DNA from: Oceanotoga teriensis
Lineage (GTDB): Bacteria; Thermotogota; Thermotogae; Petrotogales; Petrotogaceae
Direction: 5' to 3'
Length of the DNA stretch: 64,000 bases
NCBI RefSeq assembly: GCF_003148465.1
Contig: NZ_QGGI01000010.1
Location: 35,998-99,997 of the forward strand
Below are positions 9,538-18,090 of this stretch, one piece after another. The translations under genes and the position numbers were made by a program. Under the pieces are notes generated by a model. That model was not told the origin of the DNA. It ran no database searches and saw only the letters and a list, made by a program, of their open reading frames with translations. Positions within the stretch are counted from its first letter, which is position 1, and the number at the start of each line of letters is the position of its first letter.

Positions 9538-10512
9538 TCAACCCCTTGTCCTTGGATCTAAATACATATAAACGAAATCGAGTATAAAATTTGCTATTAA
9601 AACAGATAGAGATATTATAAAAAATATTGCTTGTATCAAAGGATAATCTTGTGATGTAACGGCTTTATACATCATATAACCAACTCCAGGATATGAAAAA
9701 ACTATTTCTGTTAATAATGCGCCTCCTATTATGTAACCTAAGGATAGACCAAAACTTGTAACACTTGGTAAAATAGCATTTCTTGCAGCATAATTTTTCA
9801 TGATATTTTTTTCTTTTAATCCTTTCGCTTCTGCAAGTAATATATAATCTTCAGATAAGATCGAAACTATATTGTTTCTCATAGTTAAAATCCAAGATCC
9901 TAAAGAAGCTAATACTAAAGTTATAGAGGGTAATATACCATGGTATATTACACTTTTTACAAAATCCCAACCACTTAAGAATTCAGAGGTTGAATATGCA
10001 TTTGATATTGGGAACCATCCTAAAAGAAATCCAAAAACATATAATAATATTAATGCAAGCCAAAAGTATGGAAAAGCCCTTATTATTAAACTTGCTGTTG
10101 TAATAAATGTTCCAGATTTTTTTCTTCTATTCCATCCTGAATAAACCCCAAGCCATGTTCCTATTATGAAACTGAACAGTGTCGATATTCCTACCAATCC
10201 TATAGTCCATGGAATTGAGGTTGCTAATAATTGAGAAACTGGTATGGGATAATAAGAGAATGAAACACCCAAATTCCAAGTAAAGGTATTCTTTAAATAT
10301 GTAAAGTATTGAGATATTACAGGTGTTTCTTGATCAATTCCAAGTGCTATTCTCATAGCATCTACAGAGTTTTCATCTATATCTCCGCCAAGTCTTAATA
10401 GTATTCTTTCGGCAGGATCACCAGGCATCATTCTTGGAATTATGAAATTTATAGTCATTGCTGCAAATAAAGCTATTATAAAAAATAATATTTTTTGGCT
10501 CATATATTTCAT
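9538..10512 (-). CDS. Peptide ABC transporter permease (DppB/OppB type)
   Basis: 324 residues, six predicted membrane helices, with the N-terminal PRMMPGDPAERI motif typical of DppB/OppB and an EAA loop (LAEAKGLKEKNIMKNYAARNAILP). Pairs with DppC. The start ATG follows GGGGGAATAAT, the same leader as dppA. It is separated from dppA by a 71-bp gap that contains a strong hairpin, so transporter expression is probably set below that of the binding protein. Confidence 0.92.
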   Translation of the reverse strand: MKYMSQKILFFIIALFAAMTINFIIPRMMPGDPAERILLRLGGDIDENSVDAMRIALGIDQETPVISQYFTYLKNTFTWNLGVSFSYYPIPVSQLLATSIPWTIGLVGISTLFSFIIGTWLGVYSGWNRRKKSGTFITTASLIIRAFPYFWLALILLYVFGFLLGWFPISNAYSTSEFLSGWDFVKSVIYHGILPSITLVLASLGSWILTMRNNIVSILSEDYILLAEAKGLKEKNIMKNYAARNAILPSVTSFGLSLGYIIGGALLTEIVFSYPGVGYMMYKAVTSQDYPLIQAIFFIISLSVLIANFILDFVYMYLDPRTRG

Positions 10513-10550
10513 ATTATTCCCCCTATAAGGATATTTTATATATTATTTAA

Positions 10551-10578
10551 TGGTCAGAACCTTTAAAGGTCCTGACCA
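10551..10578 (-). terminator. Intercistronic hairpin after the binding-protein gene
   Basis: Inverted repeat TGGTCAG-A/G-ACCTTTAAAGGT-C/T-CTGACCA, about 12 paired bases with a tight centre. On the coding (minus) strand it is followed by an AT-rich stretch rather than a clean T-run, so it looks like a partial terminator or 3'-end stabiliser between dppA and dppB. Such hairpins are typical after solute-binding-protein genes, giving more binding protein than permease. Confidence 0.65.
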
Positions 10579-10583
10579 ATTTT

Positions 10584-12179
10584 TTATTTTACAGGTTTTA
10601 AGTTTAATATTATAGCCATTTTATCCATACCAGTTATTCTTGGACTTGTATAATTATTTTCTTCTGAAGGCCAACCTGTGAAGTTTTTAGTTGAATACTC
10701 GAACCATACAGGGTTGTAGAACAATAAAACAGCTGGAATGTTTTCTAATAAGATTTCTTGAAGTTCAAACATAGCATCTTTTCTTTTATTTTCATCTGAT
10801 GTAGATCTAAAAACATCTATTAATTCATCAGTTTTTTCATCTGTCCAACCACTTCTATTACTACCAGAATAAGCATTTTTTGAATGCATGAAATTTTCAT
10901 AGAAATTATAAGGGCTTTCTCCATATGTTGACCAGCTCACTGCCATTTGATAATCTTTTGCTTTTATTTTTTGCATGTAGCTTCCAAAATCAACTTGAGA
11001 TACTATTAAATCTACTCCAATTTTCTTTGCCTGTGATGAAACGAGTTGAGTAACAGCTATCCAATCAGTCCAACCAGCTGGTACCATTAATTCAAAACTC
11101 AATTTTTTACCATTTTGATCTTGGAATATTCCATCTCTACCTTCTTTGTATCCAAGATTTTTTAATATATTTTTTGCTTTATCTATATCTTTTTTGAACC
11201 AATTGTTTTTTTGTGAATCATCTATTAAATTAGAAAATCCTTCTTTTATACCAACTGGATTAGCTTTTGAAGCATAGTTTGTCATTGCCATCAATATTAT
11301 TTGATCTGTATCCATTGCATGAGCTATGGCTCTTCTAAACTCTTTATTGCTGAAAGGTTCTTGAGATAGATTGAAATAAACTGCTACAGGATTTCCGCCA
11401 GGAAGCCAATAATGATTATGTTTTTTATCTCTACCAACAAATATTTTTTCCATATTAGGGAAATTGATCGTTCCCCAGTCTATTTCTCCATTCATCAGAG
11501 CGAGTTGGGCTGTATCATTTCCTGTAAAGGCTGGAATTCTTATCTTATCCACATGAACTTTTTCTTCTTGCCAATATTTATCATTTTTAATCAATGTAAA
11601 TACCTGTGATGTAAATTGATCTAATTTAAAAGCACCTGTTCCAATAGGATTTTCATCGGCATATTTTGAAGGATCTTCTAAATCTCCCCATATATGTTTT
11701 GGAACTATATAAACTGAAAATAAGTCTTGAGTTGCTAAAGTATTTATTTTGTTTAGTATAAATTTGATTTTGTAATCATCGACTTTTTCTACTTTTTCAA
11801 GGCCATTTTTCCATACTGAGCCTGTGTCGAGTGCAGGAAAGTCTTTTATCATTTCGAAGGTGTTTATTACATCATCTGAATTAAATTTTTCTCCATCATG
11901 CCAATAAACATCATTTCTCAAATCTACAGTCATAGACATTAAATCATCTGCCCATTTATACTCTTTTGCGAGCCAAGGCGATGTTTCTCCAGTATATCCA
12001 TTTATATAAAATAATGTTTCATAGATAAACCCTTTAGAAGTATAAGTTGTACCAGAATTAAAATAAGGGTTAAAGTTTTTTTGGAATGAACCAGAGACAG
12101 AAGATATCATTGATAGCGTATTTGAAAACGCAAATAAACTTATCAACAGTAAAGTTAACAATAAAACAAACTTTTTCAT
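10584..12179 (-). CDS. Peptide ABC transporter substrate-binding protein (OppA/DppA, SBP family 5)
   Basis: 531 residues with a signal peptide (MKKFVLLLTLLLISLFAFS) and no lipobox Cys, so probably periplasmic rather than lipid-anchored. The body shows family 5 features: W-x-D-G-E-KF (DVYWHDGEKFNSDDVINTF), the N-P-V-GTGAF region and FNLSQEPFSNKEFRRAI. It captures peptides for DppBCDF. As first gene of an operon of wall-peptide enzymes, its natural ligand is probably a murein peptide (inference). A good promoter and a possible operator lie upstream. Confidence 0.93.
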   Translation of the reverse strand: MKKFVLLLTLLLISLFAFSNTLSMISSVSGSFQKNFNPYFNSGTTYTSKGFIYETLFYINGYTGETSPWLAKEYKWADDLMSMTVDLRNDVYWHDGEKFNSDDVINTFEMIKDFPALDTGSVWKNGLEKVEKVDDYKIKFILNKINTLATQDLFSVYIVPKHIWGDLEDPSKYADENPIGTGAFKLDQFTSQVFTLIKNDKYWQEEKVHVDKIRIPAFTGNDTAQLALMNGEIDWGTINFPNMEKIFVGRDKKHNHYWLPGGNPVAVYFNLSQEPFSNKEFRRAIAHAMDTDQIILMAMTNYASKANPVGIKEGFSNLIDDSQKNNWFKKDIDKAKNILKNLGYKEGRDGIFQDQNGKKLSFELMVPAGWTDWIAVTQLVSSQAKKIGVDLIVSQVDFGSYMQKIKAKDYQMAVSWSTYGESPYNFYENFMHSKNAYSGSNRSGWTDEKTDELIDVFRSTSDENKRKDAMFELQEILLENIPAVLLFYNPVWFEYSTKNFTGWPSEENNYTSPRITGMDKMAIILNLKPVK

Positions 12180-12195
12180 ATTATTCCCCCCTTGA

Positions 12196-12257
12196 AATAG
12201 GATTTATTTATTTCCTATTGATTACAAAAATTATACAATGTTATATTTTCATATCAA
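12196..12257 (-). promoter_or_regulatory. Promoter and candidate operator of the peptide-salvage operon
   Basis: On the minus strand: -35 TTGATA (12257-12252), 16-bp spacer, -10 TATAAT (12235-12230). Just downstream, in the untranslated leader, is an inverted repeat AATAGGA-N10-TCCTATT (12219-12196) ahead of the GGGGGG ribosome site. Its place near +1 suggests a repressor operator, although an RNA hairpin is also possible. No matching regulator gene is seen in the window. Confidence 0.65.
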
Positions 12258-12448
12258 AACTTAATTAAGGGTAATTATAATATTTTTCAATTAAATAGAC
12301 CCATTAAATACCATTTAATTCTTAAATTTACAATATATAATATTCTGTATTTTGATAAATATTAAGTTAATGGGATTTACATCTTAATCTAAATAAAATA
12401 TTTTTTGTATATAATATATCTACTAATTTTTTTAAGGAGGTATTTTTT

Positions 12449-13168
12449 ATGTCTATACCAACACCGCATATTGAAGTTAAAGATAAAGATTTGATAGCTA
12501 AAACGGTTTTAATGCCTGGAGATCCTTTAAGAGCAAAGTTTATAGCAGAAAAATTTCTTGATAATCCCGTTAAATTTAATAATGTCAGGAATATGTTTGG
12601 ATATACTGGGACATATAAAGGCAAAAAAGTTAGTGTTATGGGGTCCGGAATGGGAATGGCAAGTATAGGCATTTATTCTTATGAACTTTATAAGTTTTAT
12701 GATGTTGAAAATATCATAAGAATAGGTTCTTGTGGGGCTTATACTGATAAGTTGAGTTTATATGATGTTGTATTAGTTAAAGATGCTTATTCTGAGTCAA
12801 CTTTTGCAAAATGTCAAAGCGGTTATGAATCTGATATTCTCGAACCTTCTTCAGATTTAAATGATATGATAAAAGATTCTGCAAAAAATTTGAATATAGA
12901 AATTAAAGAAGGTAGAATTCATTCTTCCGATGTTTTTTATAGAGAAGAACCAGATGTTTTTAAGAGACTTAATAAAGAATATGGTTGTGTTGGAGTTGAA
13001 ATGGAATCATTTGCACTTTTTGCTAATGCTAAAAGTACTGGTAAAAGAGCTGCTTGTATATTGACTGTTTCTGATAGTTTGGTAACTCATGAAGCCACTT
13101 CAAGTGAAGAAAGACAAAATGCATTTACAAAAATGATGGAAATAGCTCTTGAAACAGCTATAAAATAA
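12449..13168 (+). CDS. deoD: Purine nucleoside phosphorylase (DeoD type)
   Basis: 239 residues, the full length of the small hexameric phosphorylases. It starts MSIPTPHIEVKD with MPGDPLRAK (phosphate-site Arg), the GSGMGM loop, IRIGSCG, the VEMES motif that binds the nucleoside ribose and base, and TVSD with the catalytic Asp (SDS) near residue 205. It splits purine (deoxy)nucleosides to base and (deoxy)ribose 1-phosphate. It stands alone: own -10 TATAAT at 12410-12415, AAGGAGG ribosome site and a terminator directly after. Confidence 0.95.
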   Translation: MSIPTPHIEVKDKDLIAKTVLMPGDPLRAKFIAEKFLDNPVKFNNVRNMFGYTGTYKGKKVSVMGSGMGMASIGIYSYELYKFYDVENIIRIGSCGAYTDKLSLYDVVLVKDAYSESTFAKCQSGYESDILEPSSDLNDMIKDSAKNLNIEIKEGRIHSSDVFYREEPDVFKRLNKEYGCVGVEMESFALFANAKSTGKRAACILTVSDSLVTHEATSSEERQNAFTKMMEIALETAIK

Positions 13169-13180
13169 TAGAATTTTTAA

Positions 13181-13212
13181 AACACATATCAAACTGATAT
13201 GTGTTTTTTTTA
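13181..13212 (+). terminator. Intrinsic terminator of deoD
   Basis: Stem AACACATATC / GATATGTGTT (10 bp) with a 5-base loop, followed by a run of T. Confidence 0.9.
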
Positions 13213-13224
13213 TTTTTTAGTTAA

Positions 13225-13233
13225 TGGTATAAT
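13225..13233 (+). promoter_or_regulatory. Extended -10 promoter of the pilus-like operon
   Basis: TGGTATAAT (TGn-TATAAT) lies about 30 bp before the first pilus-like gene. The -35 position would fall in the T-run of the deoD terminator and has no consensus, which is compatible with an extended -10 promoter. This gives a short leader before the AGGTGG ribosome site at 13252. Confidence 0.5.
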
Positions 13234-13264
13234 AAATATATATTACTAAAAAGGTGGAATTTTA

Positions 13265-14404
13265 TTGAAATATCTATTTTTAATTAATTATTTTGATAAA
13301 ATTTTAAAAAAAGAAATTGAAGTTTATGTAGTATCCAAAAGATTAGAAGATATTTATGATCTCATGAATATCGAAGAATTTGAAATTAAAAATATTAAAA
13401 AAGTTGGATATTACATGGAAAATAAAAAATTAAATATGAAAAATATGCAATTTATATCCGAAAATTTTTATATGATGATGAGTTCCGATATAAAAATTTT
13501 AGATATACTGAGTTTTTTGACTTTTAATGAAGATATCGATAAATTCATTAGAGGTATTATCTCTAAAAGCTATTTTATGATTAGAAAAGGTTTTGAATTC
13601 AATGAATCTTTTAATTTTTTTGAATATGATGAATATTTTAGATATTCTATGTCTTATTGTGATACTTATAAAATGATTTTAAATACTTTTAATAATATGA
13701 AAAATTATTATAAGAGTGTCAGAATTTCTACAGATGAAATCAAAAAATCTACTTTTTATCCTTCCTCGGTTTTGATAACTATTTTATTTGTTTTGCTTCT
13801 TTTAAAATTTTATATTATCCCCACTTTTTCAAATTATATGGATATAAAATTTAGTTTTTTTATACCAACTTTTTTAATATTTTTAATATCTTTTTTAGTA
13901 GTATTTATTTTTATAGCTATTTTTTTTGCAAAGAAAAATGATCTCATAGTTATGAATATGCCATTAATAAGAAAATTTTATAGAAATTATATATTTTATA
14001 AGTTCTCAAGAGATGTTTTTTTATTAATTTCAAACAGATTTACTATTTATAATGCTTTTGATAAAGTTCTTCAATATATAAATTCTAATTATATTTTTGA
14101 AAATTTTTTTAAGGTTAGCGTTGAACTTGAAAAAGGTAAGGAACTTTCAGAGATTTTATTTGATAATAAACATTATCAGGAGTTTACTTTTATGTTTTCT
14201 GTTTCAGATAAAACTGGAAATTATTTAGAAGTTTTTTCTTTTTTGAGCACATATTTTTATGAAAATCTCAAACGTACTCTTAATAGAGTTAATAAGATGG
14301 TAGAACCAATATTGATATTAATACTCGGCATTATTGTTTTTTCTATAGCTTTTGAACTTTTTGATAAGGTTTATATTGGAGGGATTGATTCTTATGAATT
14401 TTAA
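13265..14404 (+). CDS. Type II secretion/type IV pilus inner-membrane platform protein (PilC/GspF family), divergent
   Basis: 379 residues. Two T2SF-type helical domains (about residues 60-165 and 235-345) are each followed by membrane segments: a central pair (around ILFVLLLLKFYIIPTF and FLIFLISFLVVFIFIAIFF) and a C-terminal one with the family-type MVEPILILILGIIVFSIAF. In pilus and type II systems this protein is the inner-membrane platform that couples the ATPase to pilin assembly. It starts at TTG with AGGTGG 7 bases upstream. It is the first gene of the cluster and overlaps the prepilin gene by 11 bp. No ATPase gene is nearby, so PilB/PilT-like partners must be elsewhere. Confidence 0.8.
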   Translation: MKYLFLINYFDKILKKEIEVYVVSKRLEDIYDLMNIEEFEIKNIKKVGYYMENKKLNMKNMQFISENFYMMMSSDIKILDILSFLTFNEDIDKFIRGIISKSYFMIRKGFEFNESFNFFEYDEYFRYSMSYCDTYKMILNTFNNMKNYYKSVRISTDEIKKSTFYPSSVLITILFVLLLLKFYIIPTFSNYMDIKFSFFIPTFLIFLISFLVVFIFIAIFFAKKNDLIVMNMPLIRKFYRNYIFYKFSRDVFLLISNRFTIYNAFDKVLQYINSNYIFENFFKVSVELEKGKELSEILFDNKHYQEFTFMFSVSDKTGNYLEVFSFLSTYFYENLKRTLNRVNKMVEPILILILGIIVFSIAFELFDKVYIGGIDSYEF

Positions 14405-14786
14405 TAAAAAGGGATTTCTTCTTTATGAAGCCATTATTTATTTATTGATTGAAATTATAATTGCAGCCGCTTTTTTTGTACCAAGTCTAAAAATTACATA
14501 TGAATATTTTAAAGAAAAATCAGATCAATATTTTATCAGTGAAGCTATTGCAACTACAAGGAGTTTATCGGGAAGGTATAACTCTAAAATGGGAGATTTT
14601 ACTTTTTTTGGATTTAGAGTTGCTGGAGTAAAGATATATTATGATGGCTTTTATTATTATGGTCGTGGATGGATAATTTTTAATTTTGGAGATCTTTCTA
14701 CTACGGGAGGATCTTTTAAATATCCAAAAAGTAGAAAAACTATTCTTAAAGTAGTTCCAGTAACTGGTGCAATGACTTTACCTTAG
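14394..14786 (+). CDS. Prepilin-like protein (type IV pilin/pseudopilin N-terminus)
   Basis: 130 residues from ATG 14394, which has GGAGGG 10 bases upstream; an in-frame ATG at 14352 lies inside the platform gene and lacks a ribosome site. The N-terminus MNFNKKGFLLYEAIIY is a short leader ending in KKG, then a hydrophobic helix whose mature residue 1 would be Phe and residue 5 Glu, the class III signal cut by prepilin peptidase. The helix is followed by a soluble domain rich in Gly and Tyr. No C-terminal Cys pair. It could be a major or a minor pilin or a pseudopilin; only one such gene is seen here. Confidence 0.8.
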   Translation: MNFNKKGFLLYEAIIYLLIEIIIAAAFFVPSLKITYEYFKEKSDQYFISEAIATTRSLSGRYNSKMGDFTFFGFRVAGVKIYYDGFYYYGRGWIIFNFGDLSTTGGSFKYPKSRKTILKVVPVTGAMTLP

Positions 14787-14798
14787 GGGGGGATATGA

Positions 14799-15254
14799 AT
14801 GTATTTTAACTTTGGTAAAAAAATTTATTATTTGGGTAATTCTGATATTATAATAAGAAAATTCGAAAATATACTTGATTTTAAGAAGTCTTTTTATGAT
14901 TTTATAAAAGAGAAAAAAATATTTTATAAACTTTTAAAAAAACAAGAGTTTGAATATTATCTCATTTGGAATAAAAAAGATATGAATAAAAAGAGAAGAT
15001 CTTTTAAATATGATTATTTTATTCCAGTTCAATCCATTTTAATAAATGAATTTTATAAAAAAGATTTGGGATATTATAGAGTTAAATGTTTTGGAAAAGG
15101 ATTTAAGATCTTTAAAGATGAATATTTTGTAGTTTTTGATGAAGAAATAGATGTAAATGAATGTGATATTTATTATGATGATGAATATTTGAAAAACCTT
15201 GCTATTAATTATTTAAGAGGTGAAAAAAATGATACTCTTAAAATCTTTTTATAG
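14799..15254 (+). CDS. Unknown protein of the pilus-like cluster
   Basis: 151 residues, not recognised. Rich in Tyr, Phe, Lys and Asp with no signal peptide or membrane helix; likely cytoplasmic. The ATG at 14799 follows GGGGGG by six bases (the ATG at 14795 runs into a stop at once). It lies between the prepilin and a single-span membrane protein. In type IV pilus operons this position (PilM, before PilN/PilO) is taken by an actin-like cytoplasmic protein, but this one is too short for PilM and shows no ATP-binding motif, so I give no function. Confidence 0.6.
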   Translation: MYFNFGKKIYYLGNSDIIIRKFENILDFKKSFYDFIKEKKIFYKLLKKQEFEYYLIWNKKDMNKKRRSFKYDYFIPVQSILINEFYKKDLGYYRVKCFGKGFKIFKDEYFVVFDEEIDVNECDIYYDDEYLKNLAINYLRGEKNDTLKIFL

Positions 15255-15639
15255 AAAAGGTTTAAATATTTTTTTATATATCATTATAATATCTTTATCT
15301 TTTATATTTTTTAAAATCTTTTTTGCGAAGGTTTTAGAATATAAATTATATTTAGAGCAAAAAAATATTGTTGAGTACAATTATGAATTATATTTAAAAG
15401 AAAACAAGAATATTAAAAATAGTTTTTTTGAAATAATTGAATTTTTAGAAAATGAAAAAGCTAAACTAATATTTTTGAATTTTTCTAATAAAAATTTTAT
15501 TTTACAAGCTCTTTTTATTAAAGAAAAAAATTATGAATTAATTTCTAAATATGATTTTGAAGTTTTGAATTCTTTTGAAATTGAAGACAAAGTTTATTCT
15601 ATAATAGAATTTAAGAGAGATGATGACTATGAAAATTAA
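15229..15639 (+). CDS. Single-span membrane protein, possible PilN/PilO-like alignment component
   Basis: 136 residues: a short basic cytoplasmic N-terminus, one membrane helix (about residues 13-33), then a Lys/Glu-rich probable coiled coil and a small C-terminal domain. This bitopic layout is that of PilN/PilO or GspL/GspM-type proteins, and its position just before a PilP-like and a secretin gene agrees, but sequence identity to those families is not evident by eye. ATG 15229 is chosen over GTG 15220 because AAGAGG (15215-15220) is then well spaced. It overlaps the previous gene by 26 bp and the next by 11 bp. Confidence 0.55.
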   Translation: MILLKSFYRKGLNIFLYIIIISLSFIFFKIFFAKVLEYKLYLEQKNIVEYNYELYLKENKNIKNSFFEIIEFLENEKAKLIFLNFSNKNFILQALFIKEKNYELISKYDFEVLNSFEIEDKVYSIIEFKRDDDYEN

Positions 15640-16210
15640 AATTAAAATGATTATTTCTATAATTTTAATTTCTCTCATAGTATTGATTTCTAAAATAGAA
15701 ATTCCTGAGATTAATATAAATAAAAGTTTTAGAGGTATTAATTTCCAAGTTAAAGAAGACTATTCTAAAGAGGAAATTTTATTTATATTGAATGAGATTT
15801 ATAATTCGGATTTTAAAATAAATTTTTTAAGTATAAAAAGAGAAGAAAATATGTTTAGTTTAAGTAATAATTTTTCTTTTGATTATAAAGTTGCAAAGCC
15901 AAGTTTTGATTATAATGTTTATAATAAATTTGAAGAAAATATTTTTAAAGATTTTGATCTATTGGATGAAAATACTTTTGGTTTAGAAAATATTTGGAAA
16001 ATTAGAGATGAACTTGAAATTTATGATCAAAATATAAGATTTGCTGGTATGATAGTTGAAAATGGTTTCAAGTTTGGATATTTTTATTATATAGATGATT
16101 TAATAAAAATAAAAGTTGGAGATATTTTTGGTCAGGTAGAAGTCATTGGTATTTTTAAAGATGGAATATTATTAAAAAATATTAATAATACTTATATGGT
16201 GATAATATGA
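15629..16210 (+). CDS. Membrane-anchored protein, PilP/GspC-like C-terminal domain
   Basis: 193 residues. An N-terminal signal anchor (IISIILISLIVLISK) is followed by a periplasmic region. The C-terminal 60 residues have the pattern of the PilP/GspC homology domain: G-M-I-V, then a Gly-x-Phe strand, KVGDIFGQVEVIGIFKDGILL and a final strand. In related systems this domain docks the inner-membrane complex to the secretin, and the secretin gene follows directly with a 4-bp overlap. Similarity is structural and by eye only. ATG 15629 with AAGAGAG upstream is preferred over the ATG at 15620. Confidence 0.5.
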   Translation: MKIKIKMIISIILISLIVLISKIEIPEININKSFRGINFQVKEDYSKEEILFILNEIYNSDFKINFLSIKREENMFSLSNNFSFDYKVAKPSFDYNVYNKFEENIFKDFDLLDENTFGLENIWKIRDELEIYDQNIRFAGMIVENGFKFGYFYYIDDLIKIKVGDIFGQVEVIGIFKDGILLKNINNTYMVII

Positions 16211-18084
16211 AGAAGATATTAATTACTATTTTAATATTTATTAATTCTATATTTTTATCTTATAATCTTGATTATAATAGTCAGGAAAATTACAATACTT
16301 TAAATTTTAAAGAAAGTGAATATGATATATTTTCAAATGATATAAAAACATTCGTGAAGATTGTATTTAAAAACACTTCTTTTTTAGAAAAAGAATATGT
16401 TATAAATGATGGACCAGTAAAAAAAATAAAAACTTATGATAATATAATAGATATATTTTTTTATGCTCCATTAGAAAAGATTGAGGAATATGATTCAAAG
16501 ATAAAGTTTTTTGGAACAGAAAAGATTAATTTTGAAGAATTTTATTTTAAAAGTTTAAAATTGATAGATTTTTTAGAAATATTATTTGAAAAATATGAAA
16601 TTAAATTTATAAATTCTACGGAAATACCAGACTTTAAAGTTTCATTAAATAATAATAGTTATAATTTAGAGTATTTTTTAAGACTTTTATACGAGGTATA
16701 TGGTATTGATAGTAGATTTTATGATGATAAAACTGTAATTATAAGTTATAATAAAAAAAATGAATCAGAATTTTTACCATTAATTTTAAATATTGTTGAT
16801 GAAGATGATGATTTTGAAATAATAAATATAGATAATGATGAAGATTTGAGTGGAAATTCAGAATTCGAATCTAATGAAGAATCTTTTGTTTTTAATAATT
16901 ATAAGATTTTGAGTAGTTATTCTGATATAAAATTTTTTGAATATATATATGATATAAAAGTTTTTAGTTTTTATGATAATTATTTTTTAATATATGGAAA
17001 TGAAAAAGATCTTGTTATTATTGAAGAATTGGTTAATAAATTTAATGAAAAAATAAGTTATGTTGATAATAATGAGTTAAAAAGCGAAAAAAGTTTTAAT
17101 AATTTGAAAACATTAAATAAAATATTCGTTGTAAACGATAAAATGAAGCTTTTATTTGATAAAATAATAATAGATAAGAATATAGATTATTTACCACTTG
17201 AAAAGTATGATAATAATTATTTTTATATTTTAAGTTATGGCGAAGAACAAAAAGATTTTATAGAAGATCTCGCCAATCAATTTTATATTAAAGAACAAAA
17301 AGAAAAATATAGTTTAGTTAATTTGATAAATTATGTATGTGAAAATGAAGGAATAAAAGCTATATGTAACTTTGAAGATAAAGATGTATTTTTAAGTTCT
17401 AAAGATCTTGATTTATTTGAACTTTTTTCTTTTCTTGAAAATAACAGAATATTGTATAATTATATTGATGAAGAAACTATTTATTTTTATTCTGATATAA
17501 AATTGTTGAAATATTCTTTATATATTTTTACTGGAAACAACATAAATAACTTAAATATTACAGATCTTTATAATATTTATAATTTAAATATATTTAAAAA
17601 CACCGATTTTTATGAAGATGTTTTTTTGGTATCAAAACCTATAATATATGTCAATGAAGGTAAAGAGTCTATTATAAACTCTGTTATTTCCATACCTATT
17701 ATAGATAAAAAAAATGAAATAGTTTCTAAAGTGGAGTCTGGATTCAAGTTTAAAGTATCTGGTAATTATGATAGAAAAACTGATATGGTAACATCTAAAA
17801 TAAATATAACCATTTCAGAGTTTGAAAATAAAGATAAAAGTCTTATTGTAGATGAAAGAAATATAGAAACCGAATTAAAAATGAACAATAATGGAATAAT
17901 TAAAATAGGATCTATGTCTTTTGATAAAAATATAAAAAAAGAAACAGGTATACCAATACTTAAAGATATACCTATTTTTGGAAGTATATTTAAAAATTAT
18001 GATAATTCATATTCCAAATATGAAATAATTATTATTACAAATATAAAAGTTCTCAATAATCCAGAGGCGGAGGATGAGGGGTGA
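16207..18084 (+). CDS. Secretin family outer-membrane pore protein (PilQ/GspD-like), divergent
   Basis: 625 residues with a signal peptide (MKKILITILIFINSIFL). Two short N-domains of the secretin/TonB kind are visible: about residues 115-190 (FLEILFEKYEIKF ... VIISYNKK) and about 370-435 (SLVNLINYVCENEGIKA). The C-terminal secretin core ends with TGIPILKDIPIFGSIFKN, the hallmark V-P-x-L-x-D-I-P-x-x-G-x-x-F of secretins, then strands and a short acidic tail. Secretins form the outer-membrane exit channel of type IV pili and type II secretion, so the organism must have an outer membrane or toga. The middle is poorly conserved. It is followed 6 bp later by the MEMO gene. Confidence 0.8.
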   Translation: MKKILITILIFINSIFLSYNLDYNSQENYNTLNFKESEYDIFSNDIKTFVKIVFKNTSFLEKEYVINDGPVKKIKTYDNIIDIFFYAPLEKIEEYDSKIKFFGTEKINFEEFYFKSLKLIDFLEILFEKYEIKFINSTEIPDFKVSLNNNSYNLEYFLRLLYEVYGIDSRFYDDKTVIISYNKKNESEFLPLILNIVDEDDDFEIINIDNDEDLSGNSEFESNEESFVFNNYKILSSYSDIKFFEYIYDIKVFSFYDNYFLIYGNEKDLVIIEELVNKFNEKISYVDNNELKSEKSFNNLKTLNKIFVVNDKMKLLFDKIIIDKNIDYLPLEKYDNNYFYILSYGEEQKDFIEDLANQFYIKEQKEKYSLVNLINYVCENEGIKAICNFEDKDVFLSSKDLDLFELFSFLENNRILYNYIDEETIYFYSDIKLLKYSLYIFTGNNINNLNITDLYNIYNLNIFKNTDFYEDVFLVSKPIIYVNEGKESIINSVISIPIIDKKNEIVSKVESGFKFKVSGNYDRKTDMVTSKINITISEFENKDKSLIVDERNIETELKMNNNGIIKIGSMSFDKNIKKETGIPILKDIPIFGSIFKNYDNSYSKYEIIIITNIKVLNNPEAEDEG

Positions 18085-18090
18085 AAAATT

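Noticed and set aside
12367..12672. 101-codon minus-strand ORF over the start of deoD
   Set aside because: It is antisense to a certain gene, has no ribosome site and a low-complexity translation.
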